Below, one piece after another: positions 46,707 through 54,928 of a stretch of DNA of 64,000 nt. The position numbers and the translations under genes are program-made. The stretch comes from Collimonas antrihumi (GTDB taxonomy: Bacteria; Pseudomonadota; Gammaproteobacteria; Burkholderiales; Burkholderiaceae_D), in contig NZ_JAGQED010000021.1 in the NCBI RefSeq assembly GCF_018304965.1, positions 21,689 to 85,688 on the forward strand, written 5' to 3'. Every line of letters starts with the position of its first letter. Positions within the stretch are counted from its first letter, which is position 1. The notes beneath the pieces are model-generated. The model was given only the letters and a program-made list of their open reading frames with translations. It did not search any database and had not been told where the DNA came from.

Positions 46707-47108
46707 AAAATGCACACTTAGACAGCCAAATTTTCTTAACGTATGTCACTACGTCTGAAGGGGGCAAATTGTACAACGGTTTTTTTAAATTTGCTAGCGC
46801 TTCGTCGCATTTTGTTTTGAATAGTTTTTTGCAGTACTGCGTTTTCGCCCGCAACCCCGCGTATTTACTGGGTTGGAGGTGCTAACGACGAGTTTTAAAT
46901 TTCTCCGTATTTTCTCCCGCGATTCTTTTTACCAGGTCTGTTTGCCGAGACGGAACATCAGGTGCATATCGACTGTCTTAATCAAACATAGCTTGATAGA
47001 GATCGGTGCCAACGGTGCTGCTGGCGGATAATCCAGCCATCTTAGATTTACAATAAGAACTACCAATACTTATAAAATAATTAACTTAATCTATGGAGAT
47101 GCACTGAA
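46707..47108. other. Gene-free region upstream of tRNA-Val
   Basis: About 400 bp, AT-rich near the tRNA, which should hold the tRNA promoter on the minus strand and the promoter of the lipoprotein gene on the plus strand (AATTAACTTAATCTATGGAG before 47109). No gene or repeat seen. Confidence 0.4.
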
Positions 47109-47573
47109 ATGAACGCCCGAATCAGGATTGGCTTGTACTCCGTCAGCGCGATCATGCTGGCTGCCTGTACCAACAAGCTATTGGAATCGCCACTGTCTTC
47201 CACCACGTCGAACGCAACTTCAACGGCCACCACGCTGGATGACTATAAGCGCGGGCTGGCGCAAAGAATTGTCGCGGTCAACTCGAGCGAGGTGTACGTC
47301 GGAAGGCCGCAGGCACTATTGCGCGCCGTGATTGTCGTCAAATATTTCGTGAACGCCGACGGTCAATTGCTGCGCGCGGACATCATGCGCACCAATCGAG
47401 ACCGCAACGCCGAAGCCACTGCGCTGGCAACGCTACGACGCGCCGCTCCCTTCCCCAAACCGGATAGCAGACTCCTGCGCCGCGGCGAAGTCGAGGTCGC
47501 CGAAAGCTGGCTGTTCAATAACGACGGCCGCTTCCAGTTACGCTCTATCGCCGAACGACAAATGGACGAGTAG
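47109..47573 (+). CDS. Lipoprotein with TonB-C-terminal-like domain
   Basis: The 154-residue product has a lipoprotein signal with lipobox MLAAC (cysteine near residue 20), a Thr/Ser-rich spacer and a domain resembling TonB C termini (VIVVKYFVNADGQLLRADIMRTN...ALATLRRAAPFPKP). It probably sits in the outer membrane. No membrane helix for a true TonB exists, so energy transduction is unlikely. Confidence 0.78.
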   Translation: MNARIRIGLYSVSAIMLAACTNKLLESPLSSTTSNATSTATTLDDYKRGLAQRIVAVNSSEVYVGRPQALLRAVIVVKYFVNADGQLLRADIMRTNRDRNAEATALATLRRAAPFPKPDSRLLRRGEVEVAESWLFNNDGRFQLRSIAERQMDE

Positions 47574-47606
47574 CCGCCAGCGTTATTGCCCGATTGCGGT
47601 GCGATC

Positions 47607-47646
47607 CTGGCCCAACACTGGCCCAACACTGGCCCAACACTGGCAC
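47607..47646. repeat. Three tandem 11-bp units upstream of rnk
   Basis: CTGGCCCAACA is repeated at 47607, 47618 and 47629, followed by a partial unit CTGGCAC. It lies about 150 bp before the rnk start, in a non-coding stretch. Confidence 0.85.
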
Positions 47647-47795
47647 GATCGTGGCGCGATTGTGTCCGACTTGCTTCCGGCGCGCTTCTCGCCTACCATC
47701 GAGCTACCAGCCGGAACGCAAAGTTCGACCCCGTGCGCAATTCCACCACGCAGCGTTCGCACCTATATCCCCTTTTTCTACGAGACAGCACCGCA

Positions 47796-48206
47796 ATGGA
47801 TAACCAGCCGCCACTTATCATTTCCAGTTTCGACCTGGAACGTATCGAACAATTGCTGGCATCGAACGCCTACCGCAACCTGCCCGGTATCGACGCCTTG
47901 CAGAACGAACTGGGCCGCGCCACCGTGGTGGCTCCAGAAGAAATCCCGCCGGGCGTGATCACGATGAATTCGGCGGTGCGTTTCGTCGACGAGATCAGCA
48001 ACACGGAATACGGCATGACGCTGGCCTACCCCGGCCCATCCAATCCGCCTGACGCGGTATCGATCCTGGCGCCGGTCGGCAGCGCCTTGCTGGGCCTGTC
48101 GGTGGGTCAGTCGATTTCCTGGCAAGGTCCGGGCGGGCGGCCTTTAAAGCTGCGCATACTGGATGTGACCTATCAGCCGGAAGCCAACGGCGAATTCCAT
48201 CTTTAA
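47796..48206 (+). CDS. rnk: Regulator of nucleoside diphosphate kinase / GreA-like protein Rnk
   Basis: From ATG 47796 the 136-residue protein has a helical N half (SSFDLERIEQLLASNAYRNLPGIDALQNEL) and a GreA/GreB C-terminal domain (MNSAVRFVDEISNTEYGMTLAYP, VGSALLGLSVGQSISW, LKLRILDVTYQPE). Rnk binds RNA polymerase near the secondary channel. The longer upstream frame runs through the tandem repeat and is not coding by content. Confidence 0.92.
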   Translation: MDNQPPLIISSFDLERIEQLLASNAYRNLPGIDALQNELGRATVVAPEEIPPGVITMNSAVRFVDEISNTEYGMTLAYPGPSNPPDAVSILAPVGSALLGLSVGQSISWQGPGGRPLKLRILDVTYQPEANGEFHL

Positions 48207-48317
48207 TAAAATGCACAATGGCGTGCTGCATCGTCAACGGTGCAGCCGCAAATTTTCGCAAGTTTTCAATACGCGGGATTTTCGCGTCAGTTACACAAAG
48301 AATAAAGACAGGCCATC

Positions 48318-48827
48318 ATGTTAAGTGCAGATTATCAACGCCCTGCCAAGCTCTACCGTTACTCGGAACGGCAATGGCTGGAGCGCTCCCTGACGCTCGG
48401 AGAATTCCGTTTGCGTCCACCCGCAGAAAGCCTGCAAATCAGCAATCTCCATCATTCACGCGGCGCGGCAACCCGGGCGACACCGCAAATGCTGACCTTG
48501 AGCTTGAGCAGCAGCGGTGACGCCAGCTTGTTCAACGCGTTCGCACCAGCGGATTGCTGCCTGGTGATTCACGACACAGAGCAATTCGGCGAGTTGATCC
48601 ACCGCGCAGCGCAGCGTGTGCTGCCGAACTGGGCCGGGATTGACGCCGCCGTCAGCTACGGCCAGCCCAGCCCTTTGGGCAGCGCTTTCAGCAAAGCCAA
48701 GCGCGATGCGTCTCACCATGAATGGCTGTTTGCCTGGCGGCCGGCGCAAGCGACCATCGCCTTGCGCCCCATCGTTATCCAGATCGGCAACATCGAAGCG
48801 ATTGCAGAACTTCAAAACAAGAAATAA
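48318..48827 (+). CDS. Hypothetical protein (169 aa)
   Basis: The product starts MLSADYQRPAKLYRYSERQWLERSLTLGEFRLRP and contains DTEQFGELIHRAAQRVLPNWAGIDAAVSYG. The start resembles small proteins of unknown function that may act as toxins or ADP-ribosyl-type enzymes, but I cannot place it safely. No signal peptide. It stands alone between rnk and the YqjD-like gene. Confidence 0.65.
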   Translation: MLSADYQRPAKLYRYSERQWLERSLTLGEFRLRPPAESLQISNLHHSRGAATRATPQMLTLSLSSSGDASLFNAFAPADCCLVIHDTEQFGELIHRAAQRVLPNWAGIDAAVSYGQPSPLGSAFSKAKRDASHHEWLFAWRPAQATIALRPIVIQIGNIEAIAELQNKK

Positions 48828-49036
48828 AAATACGATATAAGACTTGATTGCTGCAACACAGGTCGCCCGCCCCGGGTGACTGGTTGGCGCACGATTAGCA
48901 CGATCAATATCAAAAAGACACTTTGTTGGCAGACAGGCACAGGAGCCTGTATCATCGATACGACCGACTTGGTTCTGCCGCAGTTTTTACAGAAGCGGCC
49001 GCTATACTAGAAATTCACGAATGAAGGAGCCACACG

Positions 49037-49336
49037 ATGCACCGATCCACTCTGAGAACCCGCAGCGATCTCCGCAGCATGGTCGAAGATGCGCAACAAC
49101 TGTTTCGCGAAGCAGCCACCAGCACCGGCGAGAAAGCCGAAGATCTGCGTAACAAAGGTTTGGAACTACTTGACTCTGCCGTGTCTAAGGCACAAGACGT
49201 GCAAGCTGCGGCAATTGAAGCAGGCAAGGAAATCGCCGCCACCACCGACGACTACGTTCAGGAAAATCCGTGGCGCGCGATCGCTATTTCGGCCGGTATC
49301 GGCTTGCTGGTCGGCCTGGTGATTTCCCGCAAATAA
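49037..49336 (+). CDS. YqjD/ElaB-like DUF883 membrane protein
   Basis: The 99-residue protein is helical and charged (RSTLRTRSDLRSMVEDAQQLFREAATSTGEKAEDLRNKG) and ends with a membrane helix IAISAGIGLLVGLVISRK, the DUF883 pattern. Such proteins bind ribosomes to the inner membrane in stationary phase in E. coli. It is the first gene of a yqjD-yqjE-yqjK-like set. AAGGAG lies 12 bases before the ATG. Confidence 0.9.
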   Translation: MHRSTLRTRSDLRSMVEDAQQLFREAATSTGEKAEDLRNKGLELLDSAVSKAQDVQAAAIEAGKEIAATTDDYVQENPWRAIAISAGIGLLVGLVISRK

Positions 49337-49373
49337 TCGCAGCATAAAAACGCAGCATAACTATCAGGCTCGC

Positions 49374-49760
49374 ATGAATCCACAACAACCCAAGCATGGC
49401 AGTCCGGGCCTGGTGTCCGGGCTGGTCGGCACCGCCAAGAACATGTTTGCGCTGGTGATTAGCCGCATCGAGCTGGCCGCACTCGAATTCTCCGAGATCG
49501 GCTCCCATCTGTTCAAGTTGTTCCTGGTCTGTGCGCTCGGCATCGTCGCCCTGTGGTTTGCGCTGGCCTTCTGGAGCGGCCTGGTGCTGGTGCTGGCCTG
49601 GGAAGCCCTGGGCTGGAAGATACTGTTGATCCTGGCCGTATTCTTTACGATTCTTGCGATCGGCACCGGCTTGTATGTGCGTAGCGTTTTGCGCCAGGGC
49701 CGGCTCGGTTTGCCGGTGACCATGGCCGAACTGCGCAAAGATCGCGATGCCTTACTTTGA
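49374..49760 (+). CDS. YqjE-like phage-holin-family membrane protein
   Basis: The 128-residue product has two long hydrophobic segments (LFKLFLVCALGIVALWFALAFWSGLVLVLAWEA and ILLILAVFFTILAIGTGLYV) after GLVGTAKNMFALVISRIELAALEFSE. This is the YqjE/holin_9 family, which is not phage-specific. It lies 37 bp after the DUF883 gene. Confidence 0.88.
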   Translation: MNPQQPKHGSPGLVSGLVGTAKNMFALVISRIELAALEFSEIGSHLFKLFLVCALGIVALWFALAFWSGLVLVLAWEALGWKILLILAVFFTILAIGTGLYVRSVLRQGRLGLPVTMAELRKDRDALL

Positions 49761-49774
49761 ACACGGGACCTGAC

Positions 49775-50152
49775 ATGAGCAAATACTCAGGACTGGAGAG
49801 CAGGCTTTCAACCGCCGAGCGCAAGCAAAAACTGCTGCAGGAAGGCGCCGCCTTCCGCGCCGACATGCTCGCCTCACGCGATATCGTGCGGGCGCATCTG
49901 CACAGCAAATCGCTGGCGTCCATCGTGCTGGGCCGGATTACCGGCATTGCGTCTTCGGCATTCAACAATCCGATCAATCTCAAGACCGGCAATCTACGGA
50001 CCATACTGCCGTTGCTACTGACCGGCGCGTCATGGTTATCAAGACGTGGCGCCCGCAAACCCCTTCTTATCGGCGCCGCCGTCATCGCAGCAATTGGCGG
50101 CGCAATGTTTATCAGCAGTAGAAATACCAAGGCAACAACGGACGATGAATAA
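49775..50152 (+). CDS. YqjK-like protein
   Basis: From the ATG at 49775 the product has 125 residues: a charged start (SKYSGLESRLSTAERKQKLLQEGAAFRADML), then a stretch with a hydrophobic helix PLLIGAAVIAAIGGAMFI near the end. It completes the three-gene set with the two preceding genes. Function unknown. Confidence 0.75.
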   Translation: MSKYSGLESRLSTAERKQKLLQEGAAFRADMLASRDIVRAHLHSKSLASIVLGRITGIASSAFNNPINLKTGNLRTILPLLLTGASWLSRRGARKPLLIGAAVIAAIGGAMFISSRNTKATTDDE

Positions 50153-50219
50153 CCGCAATCTCCAGCCGGAGATGCGGAGTTTTTTGCTGATGCTGTCTCA
50201 ACCTAAGAGAGGAAAGACC

Positions 50220-50885
50220 ATGAATAAATTCAAGATCGGCGCCCTGGCTCTGGCAGTTACCGTAGCAACCGCTGGCTGTGCCAACATGACGGAAACGCAA
50301 AGAGACACGGGAATTGGCGCTGGCGCCGGTGCCGTACTGGGCGGCCTGGTGGGCGGCATTGCCGGCCCGGGTGGAGCCAAACGGACAGCTGCCGGTGCTG
50401 CAATTGGCGCTGCAATTGGCGCGGTTGGCGGCAATATCTGGGGTAAGCGCCAGCAAGAGCAAAAAGCAGCGATGGAAAAAGCTACTGCCGGTACTAACGT
50501 GCAAGTCACTCAAACTGCCGATAACCGCTTGAAGGTCAACGTTCCAGCCGATACCGGCTTTGCTACCGGACGCGCCGACCTCAATCCAGCGCTGCGTCCG
50601 ATCCTGGACCAGCTGGCGACAACGCTGACTCAGAGCCCGACATCGCTGGTGGAAGTCTACGGCCATACGGATAATACCGGCACGGACGCCATCAACGGTC
50701 CGCTGTCACGTCAGCGCGCGCAGAATGTCAGCAGCTACCTGAGCAGCCGCGGCGTCGCGCCAAACCGCATCACCATGGACGGTCTCGGCGCCTCGCAGCC
50801 GCTGGTTGCCAACGATACAGCAGCCAATCGTGCGATTAATCGCCGCGCCGAGATTTATGTGCGGGAACCGGCTCCTGCTCAGTAA
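50220..50885 (+). CDS. OmpA-family outer-membrane lipoprotein
   Basis: From ATG 50220, the 221-residue protein has a lipoprotein signal (LALAVTVATAGC, lipobox TAGC), a glycine-zipper segment (GIGAGAGAVLGGLVGGIAGP...GAAIGAAIGAVGG) and an OmpA peptidoglycan-binding domain (VEVYGHTDNTGTDAINGPLSRQRAQNVSSYL). It resembles YiaD. It anchors the outer membrane to peptidoglycan. Strong GAGAGGAAAG precedes it. Confidence 0.93.
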   Translation: MNKFKIGALALAVTVATAGCANMTETQRDTGIGAGAGAVLGGLVGGIAGPGGAKRTAAGAAIGAAIGAVGGNIWGKRQQEQKAAMEKATAGTNVQVTQTADNRLKVNVPADTGFATGRADLNPALRPILDQLATTLTQSPTSLVEVYGHTDNTGTDAINGPLSRQRAQNVSSYLSSRGVAPNRITMDGLGASQPLVANDTAANRAINRRAEIYVREPAPAQ

Positions 50886-50929
50886 GGGCGGCAACGGGCT
50901 TATTGATCTGCCGACCAAGTCCTCGGACG

Positions 50930-50964
50930 AAAAAAAACCAGTCAATGTTTTGACTGGTTTTTTT
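50930..50964 (+). terminator. Rho-independent terminator after the OmpA lipoprotein
   Basis: AAAACCAGTCAATG and its complement form a stem ending in seven T (plus strand); flanking A-run makes it usable for the cytochrome c gene on the other strand also. Confidence 0.9.
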
Positions 50965-50987
50965 ACGACTCCCGGATCAGGAATGAA

Positions 50988-51596
50988 TTACTTTGCTGCC
51001 GGCTCCGAAGCAGCGCTGGCTGCTGCAGAAGCTGAAGCAGCTGCACTTGCCGATGCATCGGCAGCTGCGGCTGGCGCAGCAGGCGCCGGCACTGCCGGTT
51101 CCTTGAACTTGCCACCGGATTGATTGGCCATGTAGACCACGGCGCGTGCAACTTCGATATCGTCCAGGTCGGCATTGCCGCCCTTGGCCGGCATCGCCCG
51201 CAAACCGTGCAATGCATATCCGACCACCTTGTCGTAACCCTCGGCCAGACGCGGCCCCCACGCGCCGGCATCGCCAACCTTAGGCGCGCCAGCTACGCCA
51301 GCTGCATGGCAAGCTGCGCAAGTAGATTTGAAAACTTCTTCGCCCGACAGCAATTGCTTCGGTGCGTTAACATCCTTGAAGGTGAAACCGGCATCGGCCA
51401 CGGGACTGATACGGGCGGCAATCGCTTCCGGCGTCTGCCCTTCGGAACCGGCGCCGACTTTCTTGCCGGCAGTGACGTATTGCACCAACAATACGATGCA
51501 GATGATGGGGACCAAAAAGCCCGCTGCAATGGCAATGATCAGTTGCTTTGGTGTTCTGATCGCGGATTGATGTTCTTCGTTATGTGCGTCGCTCAT
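50988..51596 (-). CDS. Membrane-anchored cytochrome c (c5-like)
   Basis: From the ATG at 51596 the protein has 202 residues: a short start, one membrane helix (LIIAIAAGFLVPIICIVLLVQYV), and a class-I cytochrome domain with the haem motif CAACH and a methionine ligand in ALHGLRAMPAKGGNADL. It should transfer electrons in the periplasm. The C terminus is an Ala/Ser/Pro-rich tail of about 45 residues, unusual for the family. Confidence 0.9.
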   Translation of the reverse strand: MSDAHNEEHQSAIRTPKQLIIAIAAGFLVPIICIVLLVQYVTAGKKVGAGSEGQTPEAIAARISPVADAGFTFKDVNAPKQLLSGEEVFKSTCAACHAAGVAGAPKVGDAGAWGPRLAEGYDKVVGYALHGLRAMPAKGGNADLDDIEVARAVVYMANQSGGKFKEPAVPAPAAPAAAADASASAAASASAAASAASEPAAK

Positions 51597-51795
51597 GATT
51601 CCCTCAGTGCAATTTTCAAAGCCGTAGCCGGATAGGCGCAAAAAACAGTTGAAACCGCCCAAACAGCACACGATCCCCCGCCAAACCTTTGATTATAGTC
51701 GCAATAATTACTATTTGGAACGGAGAAACGTTGCTTTACATGGACGCGCGCGCAGAAAAACGGTATCCTTCATGCCTCTTCACCGTTCCTCTTAT

Positions 51796-51871
51796 GCGGC
51801 TGTAGCTCAGTGGATAGAGTATTGGCCTCCGAAGCCAAGGGTCGCTGGTTCGATTCCAGCCAGCCGCACCA
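51796..51871 (+). tRNA. tRNA-Arg (CCG)
   Basis: GCGGCTG to CAGCCGCACCA cloverleaf of 76 nt; anticodon loop CTCCGAA (anticodon CCG), TTCGATTC in the T arm, CCA encoded. The integrase gene starts 101 bp downstream, so its 3' end is the likely attachment site of the island. Confidence 0.96.
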
Positions 51872-51972
51872 GTAAAATCAAGGCTCTCCGCCTATTTTCA
51901 ATTATTCGTATTGCCAGAAATCGATTTATTGTCCAAAATCTGTCCAAATGAAATTCTTTTGGCAGGGGTTCT

Positions 51973-53016
51973 ATGGCATCATTTCGAAAACGTGGCGAAC
52001 TACAGTGGCAAGCCCGCGTCGCCCGAAAGGGCTTCCCAGCTCAAGTAAAAACCTTCAACACAAAATCTGACGCCGAAGCATGGGCAGCAACCGTCGAATC
52101 TACGATGGCACGCGGCACTTTCGTCAGCAGCGCCGAATCTGAGCGGACAACATTCGGCGAAGCTCTTGAGCGCTATCAACGGGAAATTACCGTTGGAAAA
52201 AAAGGGATCATGCCCGAGCAGAGCCGTATTAAGAAATTGCTTGGCGATCCCTTGGCCATTCGATCGCTGGCCAGCATTCGGAGTAGCGACATCGCCAACT
52301 ACCGCGATAACCGCCTGAAAAAAGTGTCACCTCAAACTGTAATCCACGAGATCAATCTCATCTCAAACCTATTTAATGTTGCCAGAAAAGAATGGGGAAT
52401 GGAGAATTTAATTAACCCCGTTGAAGTCATCAAAAAGCCTAAGTTGCCTAACGGACGTGATAGGAGACTTGTGAACGAGGAAGAAACTCGACTTCTCACT
52501 GCTGCCGGCGAAAGCTCTGTGGCCTTAAAGTCGTTGATCGTGGTTGCGTTAGGAACCGCCATGCGATTGGGCGAACTCCTTCGTCTGTCATGGATTGACG
52601 TTGATCTCGACAAACGAGTTGCGCTATTGCGAGATACAAAAAACGGTGATGCTCGACAAGTTCCTCTTTCAACCGCTGTAATAGCAGCACTAGAGCCACT
52701 TCCGCGTAACGAAGACGATCCTCGTGTGTTCTGGCACTGGAAAGCTAGCGACAGTATTCAGGCAACATGGCGTCGGGCGATAAAACGAGCGCAGGAGTTA
52801 TACGAAAAAAATTGTAGGGAGATGGAATCAAAAGCGGATAGTGATTTCCTGAAGAATTTCCGCTTCCACGATCTACGCCATGAAGCGGCATCGCGCCTCT
52901 TTGAGCTTGGATTCAACCCCATGGAAGTTGCCGCAATCACTGGGCACAAAACACTCCAGATGTTAAAAAGATATACTCATTTACGAGCCGAAGACCTTGC
53001 AAAACGTATGGGTTAA
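51973..53016 (+). CDS. Tyrosine-recombinase integrase
   Basis: The 347-residue protein has an N-terminal arm-binding region (FRKRGELQWQARVARKGFPAQVKTF), a core-binding domain and a catalytic domain with the arginine in GTAMRLGELLRLSW, HxxR in FHDLRHEAASRL, the histidine in ITGHKT and the nucleophile in LKRYTHLRAEDL. It would insert and excise the island at tRNA-Arg. The gene reads away from the tRNA. Codon use is more AT-rich than the chromosome before it. Confidence 0.95.
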   Translation: MASFRKRGELQWQARVARKGFPAQVKTFNTKSDAEAWAATVESTMARGTFVSSAESERTTFGEALERYQREITVGKKGIMPEQSRIKKLLGDPLAIRSLASIRSSDIANYRDNRLKKVSPQTVIHEINLISNLFNVARKEWGMENLINPVEVIKKPKLPNGRDRRLVNEEETRLLTAAGESSVALKSLIVVALGTAMRLGELLRLSWIDVDLDKRVALLRDTKNGDARQVPLSTAVIAALEPLPRNEDDPRVFWHWKASDSIQATWRRAIKRAQELYEKNCREMESKADSDFLKNFRFHDLRHEAASRLFELGFNPMEVAAITGHKTLQMLKRYTHLRAEDLAKRMG

Positions 53017-53298
53017 TACTTGTAGATAAACAAATTTAAAAAATGGACGGCTCCTCACTCACAATCGGAACCATATTTAATTCCAGCCGACCACTCGTTC
53101 CGAATTACATACGAGAATATCGTTCTGGAAGAATATCGAACCAAAGCCCGACGTACCAGCGTCATAAACCACGCTACTGATGGTTACCACGCGCCATGTA
53201 ATACACGCCCACAAGATCAATTAGGATGTTTTGCCAGTATCCAAAAATCGGTAGGATACTTGTAAGACTGGTCAAAAGTTAATGCGATAGTTGGGGCA
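53017..53298. other. Gene-free region after the integrase
   Basis: About 280 bp, AT-rich, without a coding signal. I saw no repeat of the tRNA-Arg 3' end here. Confidence 0.4.
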
Positions 53299-53326
53299 TT
53301 ACGTACAATACCCGAACGGGTATAAT
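53299..53326 (+). promoter_or_regulatory. Promoter and operator of the ABC-3C operon
   Basis: A -35-like TTACGT (53299-53304), 16 bp and a perfect -10 TATAAT (53321-53326) precede the XRE gene. The dyad ATACCCG-AA-CGGGTAT (53308-53323) fills the spacer and overlaps the -10 box, so a bound repressor would block the polymerase; the XRE protein is the natural candidate. Confidence 0.65.
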
Positions 53327-53410
53327 CGAATTCTAAAAAATCAAGTCGCTGTTTTAGAAGCGAGAAAGAATTCGACTCCGGAGTGTCGGATCAGCAAAAA
53401 GGGAGCCGTA

Positions 53411-53734
53411 ATGATCGGTAAAAGTAAGCTTCAAGGGGCCAACAAGGTACTAGTTGATCTCTGTTTTGGCGATAAGGAAGAACTATCAGCTAAGGCTTCG
53501 CTCGCGGTCAAGCTCAATGGACTGATCGATAGGCGCAGTCTCAGTCAGACGGAAGCAGCCACCGTCACTGGCATGACACAGCCAAAGGTGTCTCAAGTCC
53601 GTCGCTACAATCTTCAAAATATTTCACTCGAACGACTGATGCAGGCGCTGGTGTCGCTCGATCAACATGTCGAGATTATCGTGCAACCAGCTCGTCGCGC
53701 ACATGCGCGCGGCATTACGGTTGCCGCGCGATGA
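53411..53734 (+). CDS. XRE/HigA-like helix-turn-helix regulator
   Basis: From ATG 53411, which has GGGAG at 6 bases, the 107-residue protein has an HTH of the HigA type (LSQTEAATVTGMTQPKVSQVRRYNLQNISLERLMQALVSL). Its stop overlaps the start of the nuclease-fold gene (ATGA), so it belongs to that operon. No toxin gene of HigB type precedes it. It probably represses the operon from the dyad at 53308-53323. Confidence 0.85.
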   Translation: MIGKSKLQGANKVLVDLCFGDKEELSAKASLAVKLNGLIDRRSLSQTEAATVTGMTQPKVSQVRRYNLQNISLERLMQALVSLDQHVEIIVQPARRAHARGITVAAR

Positions 53735-54696
53735 AGTTCGCCTACGAGGATTTGAGCGATGATCAGTTCGAAAAGCTGATCGTCTTCTTGTGCCAGCGCC
53801 TGCTCGGCATTTCAGTGCAAGGCTTCGCCAAAGGGCCTGATGGCGGACGCGATGCGAAGTTCGTTGGCACAGCCGAATTACACCCAAGCAAAGCTGCACC
53901 ATGGGTAGGAACGATCATCGTCCAGGCCAAGCACACCAACGGCTACAACCGGAATTTTTCCGAATCCGACTTCTTCAGCGTAAACGCAACAAACACAGTG
54001 CTCGGCAAGGAAATTCCTCGCATCAAAAAACTGCGCGAAGCCAAGCAGCTCGATCACTACATGCTGTTTGCCAACCGGCGGTTAGCTGGCAATGCCGAAA
54101 GCGAAATACGCGAGTACATCGCGGCGCAATGTGGCATTCCCGTTTCGTCGCTCTACTTGTGTGGCCTGGAGCAACTGGAGAATCTGCTAAAAGCTTTTCC
54201 TGACGTTGCAGCGATGGCCGATCTCGATCCAATCGATTCACCGTTGATCGTTAGTCCGGACGACCTTGCCGAGGTTGTTCAGGCGCTAGCCCGGCAGAAG
54301 GATAGCGTCTCGGCATTGCTTGATGATCCACCGACGGCGCGGGTCACTTATGAGCAGAAGAACGTTCTGAACAACATGAGTGCAGAGTATGCCAAGGCAC
54401 AGCGCAAAAAGTACCTGAAGGAGACGGCGCAGATTCGTGCGTTTCTGGCCGCGCCGGAAAACCTCGAACTGCTGCGCATGTATGAATCGGTGGTCGATGA
54501 GTTTCAGCTCAAGATCATTGCGAGGCGCAAGGACTACCAAACTTTCGATGAGGTGATGGAGTACCTGGTGGACCTGCTGTTCAACCGCGATCCCGTGCTA
54601 CGGCAACATGCACACAAACGCCTGACGCGCGCCGTGCTGTTCTATATGTATTGGAACTGCGATATCGGGGAGGTGGGGGATGCTGCGGCCGACTAA
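53731..54696 (+). CDS. ABC-three-component (ABC-3C) effector with restriction-endonuclease-like fold
   Basis: The 321-residue protein has an N-terminal PD-(D/E)xK-like nuclease core: a helix with E14 (DDQFEKLIVFL), KGPDGGRDAKF with D41, and IIVQAKHT with Q65 and K67. The middle is helical, and the C terminus (LLFNRDPVLRQHAHKRLTRAVLFYMYWNCDIGEVG) has the conserved tail known from ABC-3C proteins. In such systems the effector is held with a small middle component and an SMC-like ATPase, and is thought to act in defence against invading DNA. It overlaps the next gene by 17 bases. DNA cleavage is inferred, not shown. Confidence 0.82.
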   Translation: MKFAYEDLSDDQFEKLIVFLCQRLLGISVQGFAKGPDGGRDAKFVGTAELHPSKAAPWVGTIIVQAKHTNGYNRNFSESDFFSVNATNTVLGKEIPRIKKLREAKQLDHYMLFANRRLAGNAESEIREYIAAQCGIPVSSLYLCGLEQLENLLKAFPDVAAMADLDPIDSPLIVSPDDLAEVVQALARQKDSVSALLDDPPTARVTYEQKNVLNNMSAEYAKAQRKKYLKETAQIRAFLAAPENLELLRMYESVVDEFQLKIIARRKDYQTFDEVMEYLVDLLFNRDPVLRQHAHKRLTRAVLFYMYWNCDIGEVGDAAAD

Positions 54697-54928
54697 GCAC
54701 TCGCACCCGGATCGCACGGTGATCAACGTTGCGCTGTTGTTGTTGATACGACTGAAAGATCGTCGCGTAGATGAATACGCTGCGTTGCGCAAGTTCGCGA
54801 AGAAGGCGGTCATTGGGGGCGACGTGCTATTCCTTCCGGCGCTGAATTTTCTTTACCTGATGGGACTGATCGACTATCGCCCCAAGACTGACGCAGTGGA
54901 ATACGTGGGACCCAATGAAACTGTCTAG
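54680..54928 (+). CDS. ABC-3C middle component (MC6-like)
   Basis: The 82-residue protein starts MLRPTKHSHPDRTVINVALLLLIRL and has a small winged-helix-like body (FLPALNFLYLMGLIDYRPKTDAVEYV), the pattern of ABC-3C middle components that bridge effector and ATPase. It overlaps the effector by 17 bases and the ATPase gene by 14 bases, which fits a fixed stoichiometry. The sub-type number is from memory. Confidence 0.8.
   Translation: MLRPTKHSHPDRTVINVALLLLIRLKDRRVDEYAALRKFAKKAVIGGDVLFLPALNFLYLMGLIDYRPKTDAVEYVGPNETV

Noticed and set aside
53291..53410. Possible HigB-like toxin upstream of the XRE gene
   Set aside because: The stretch is too short, holds the promoter and operator, and shows no RelE-type sequence.
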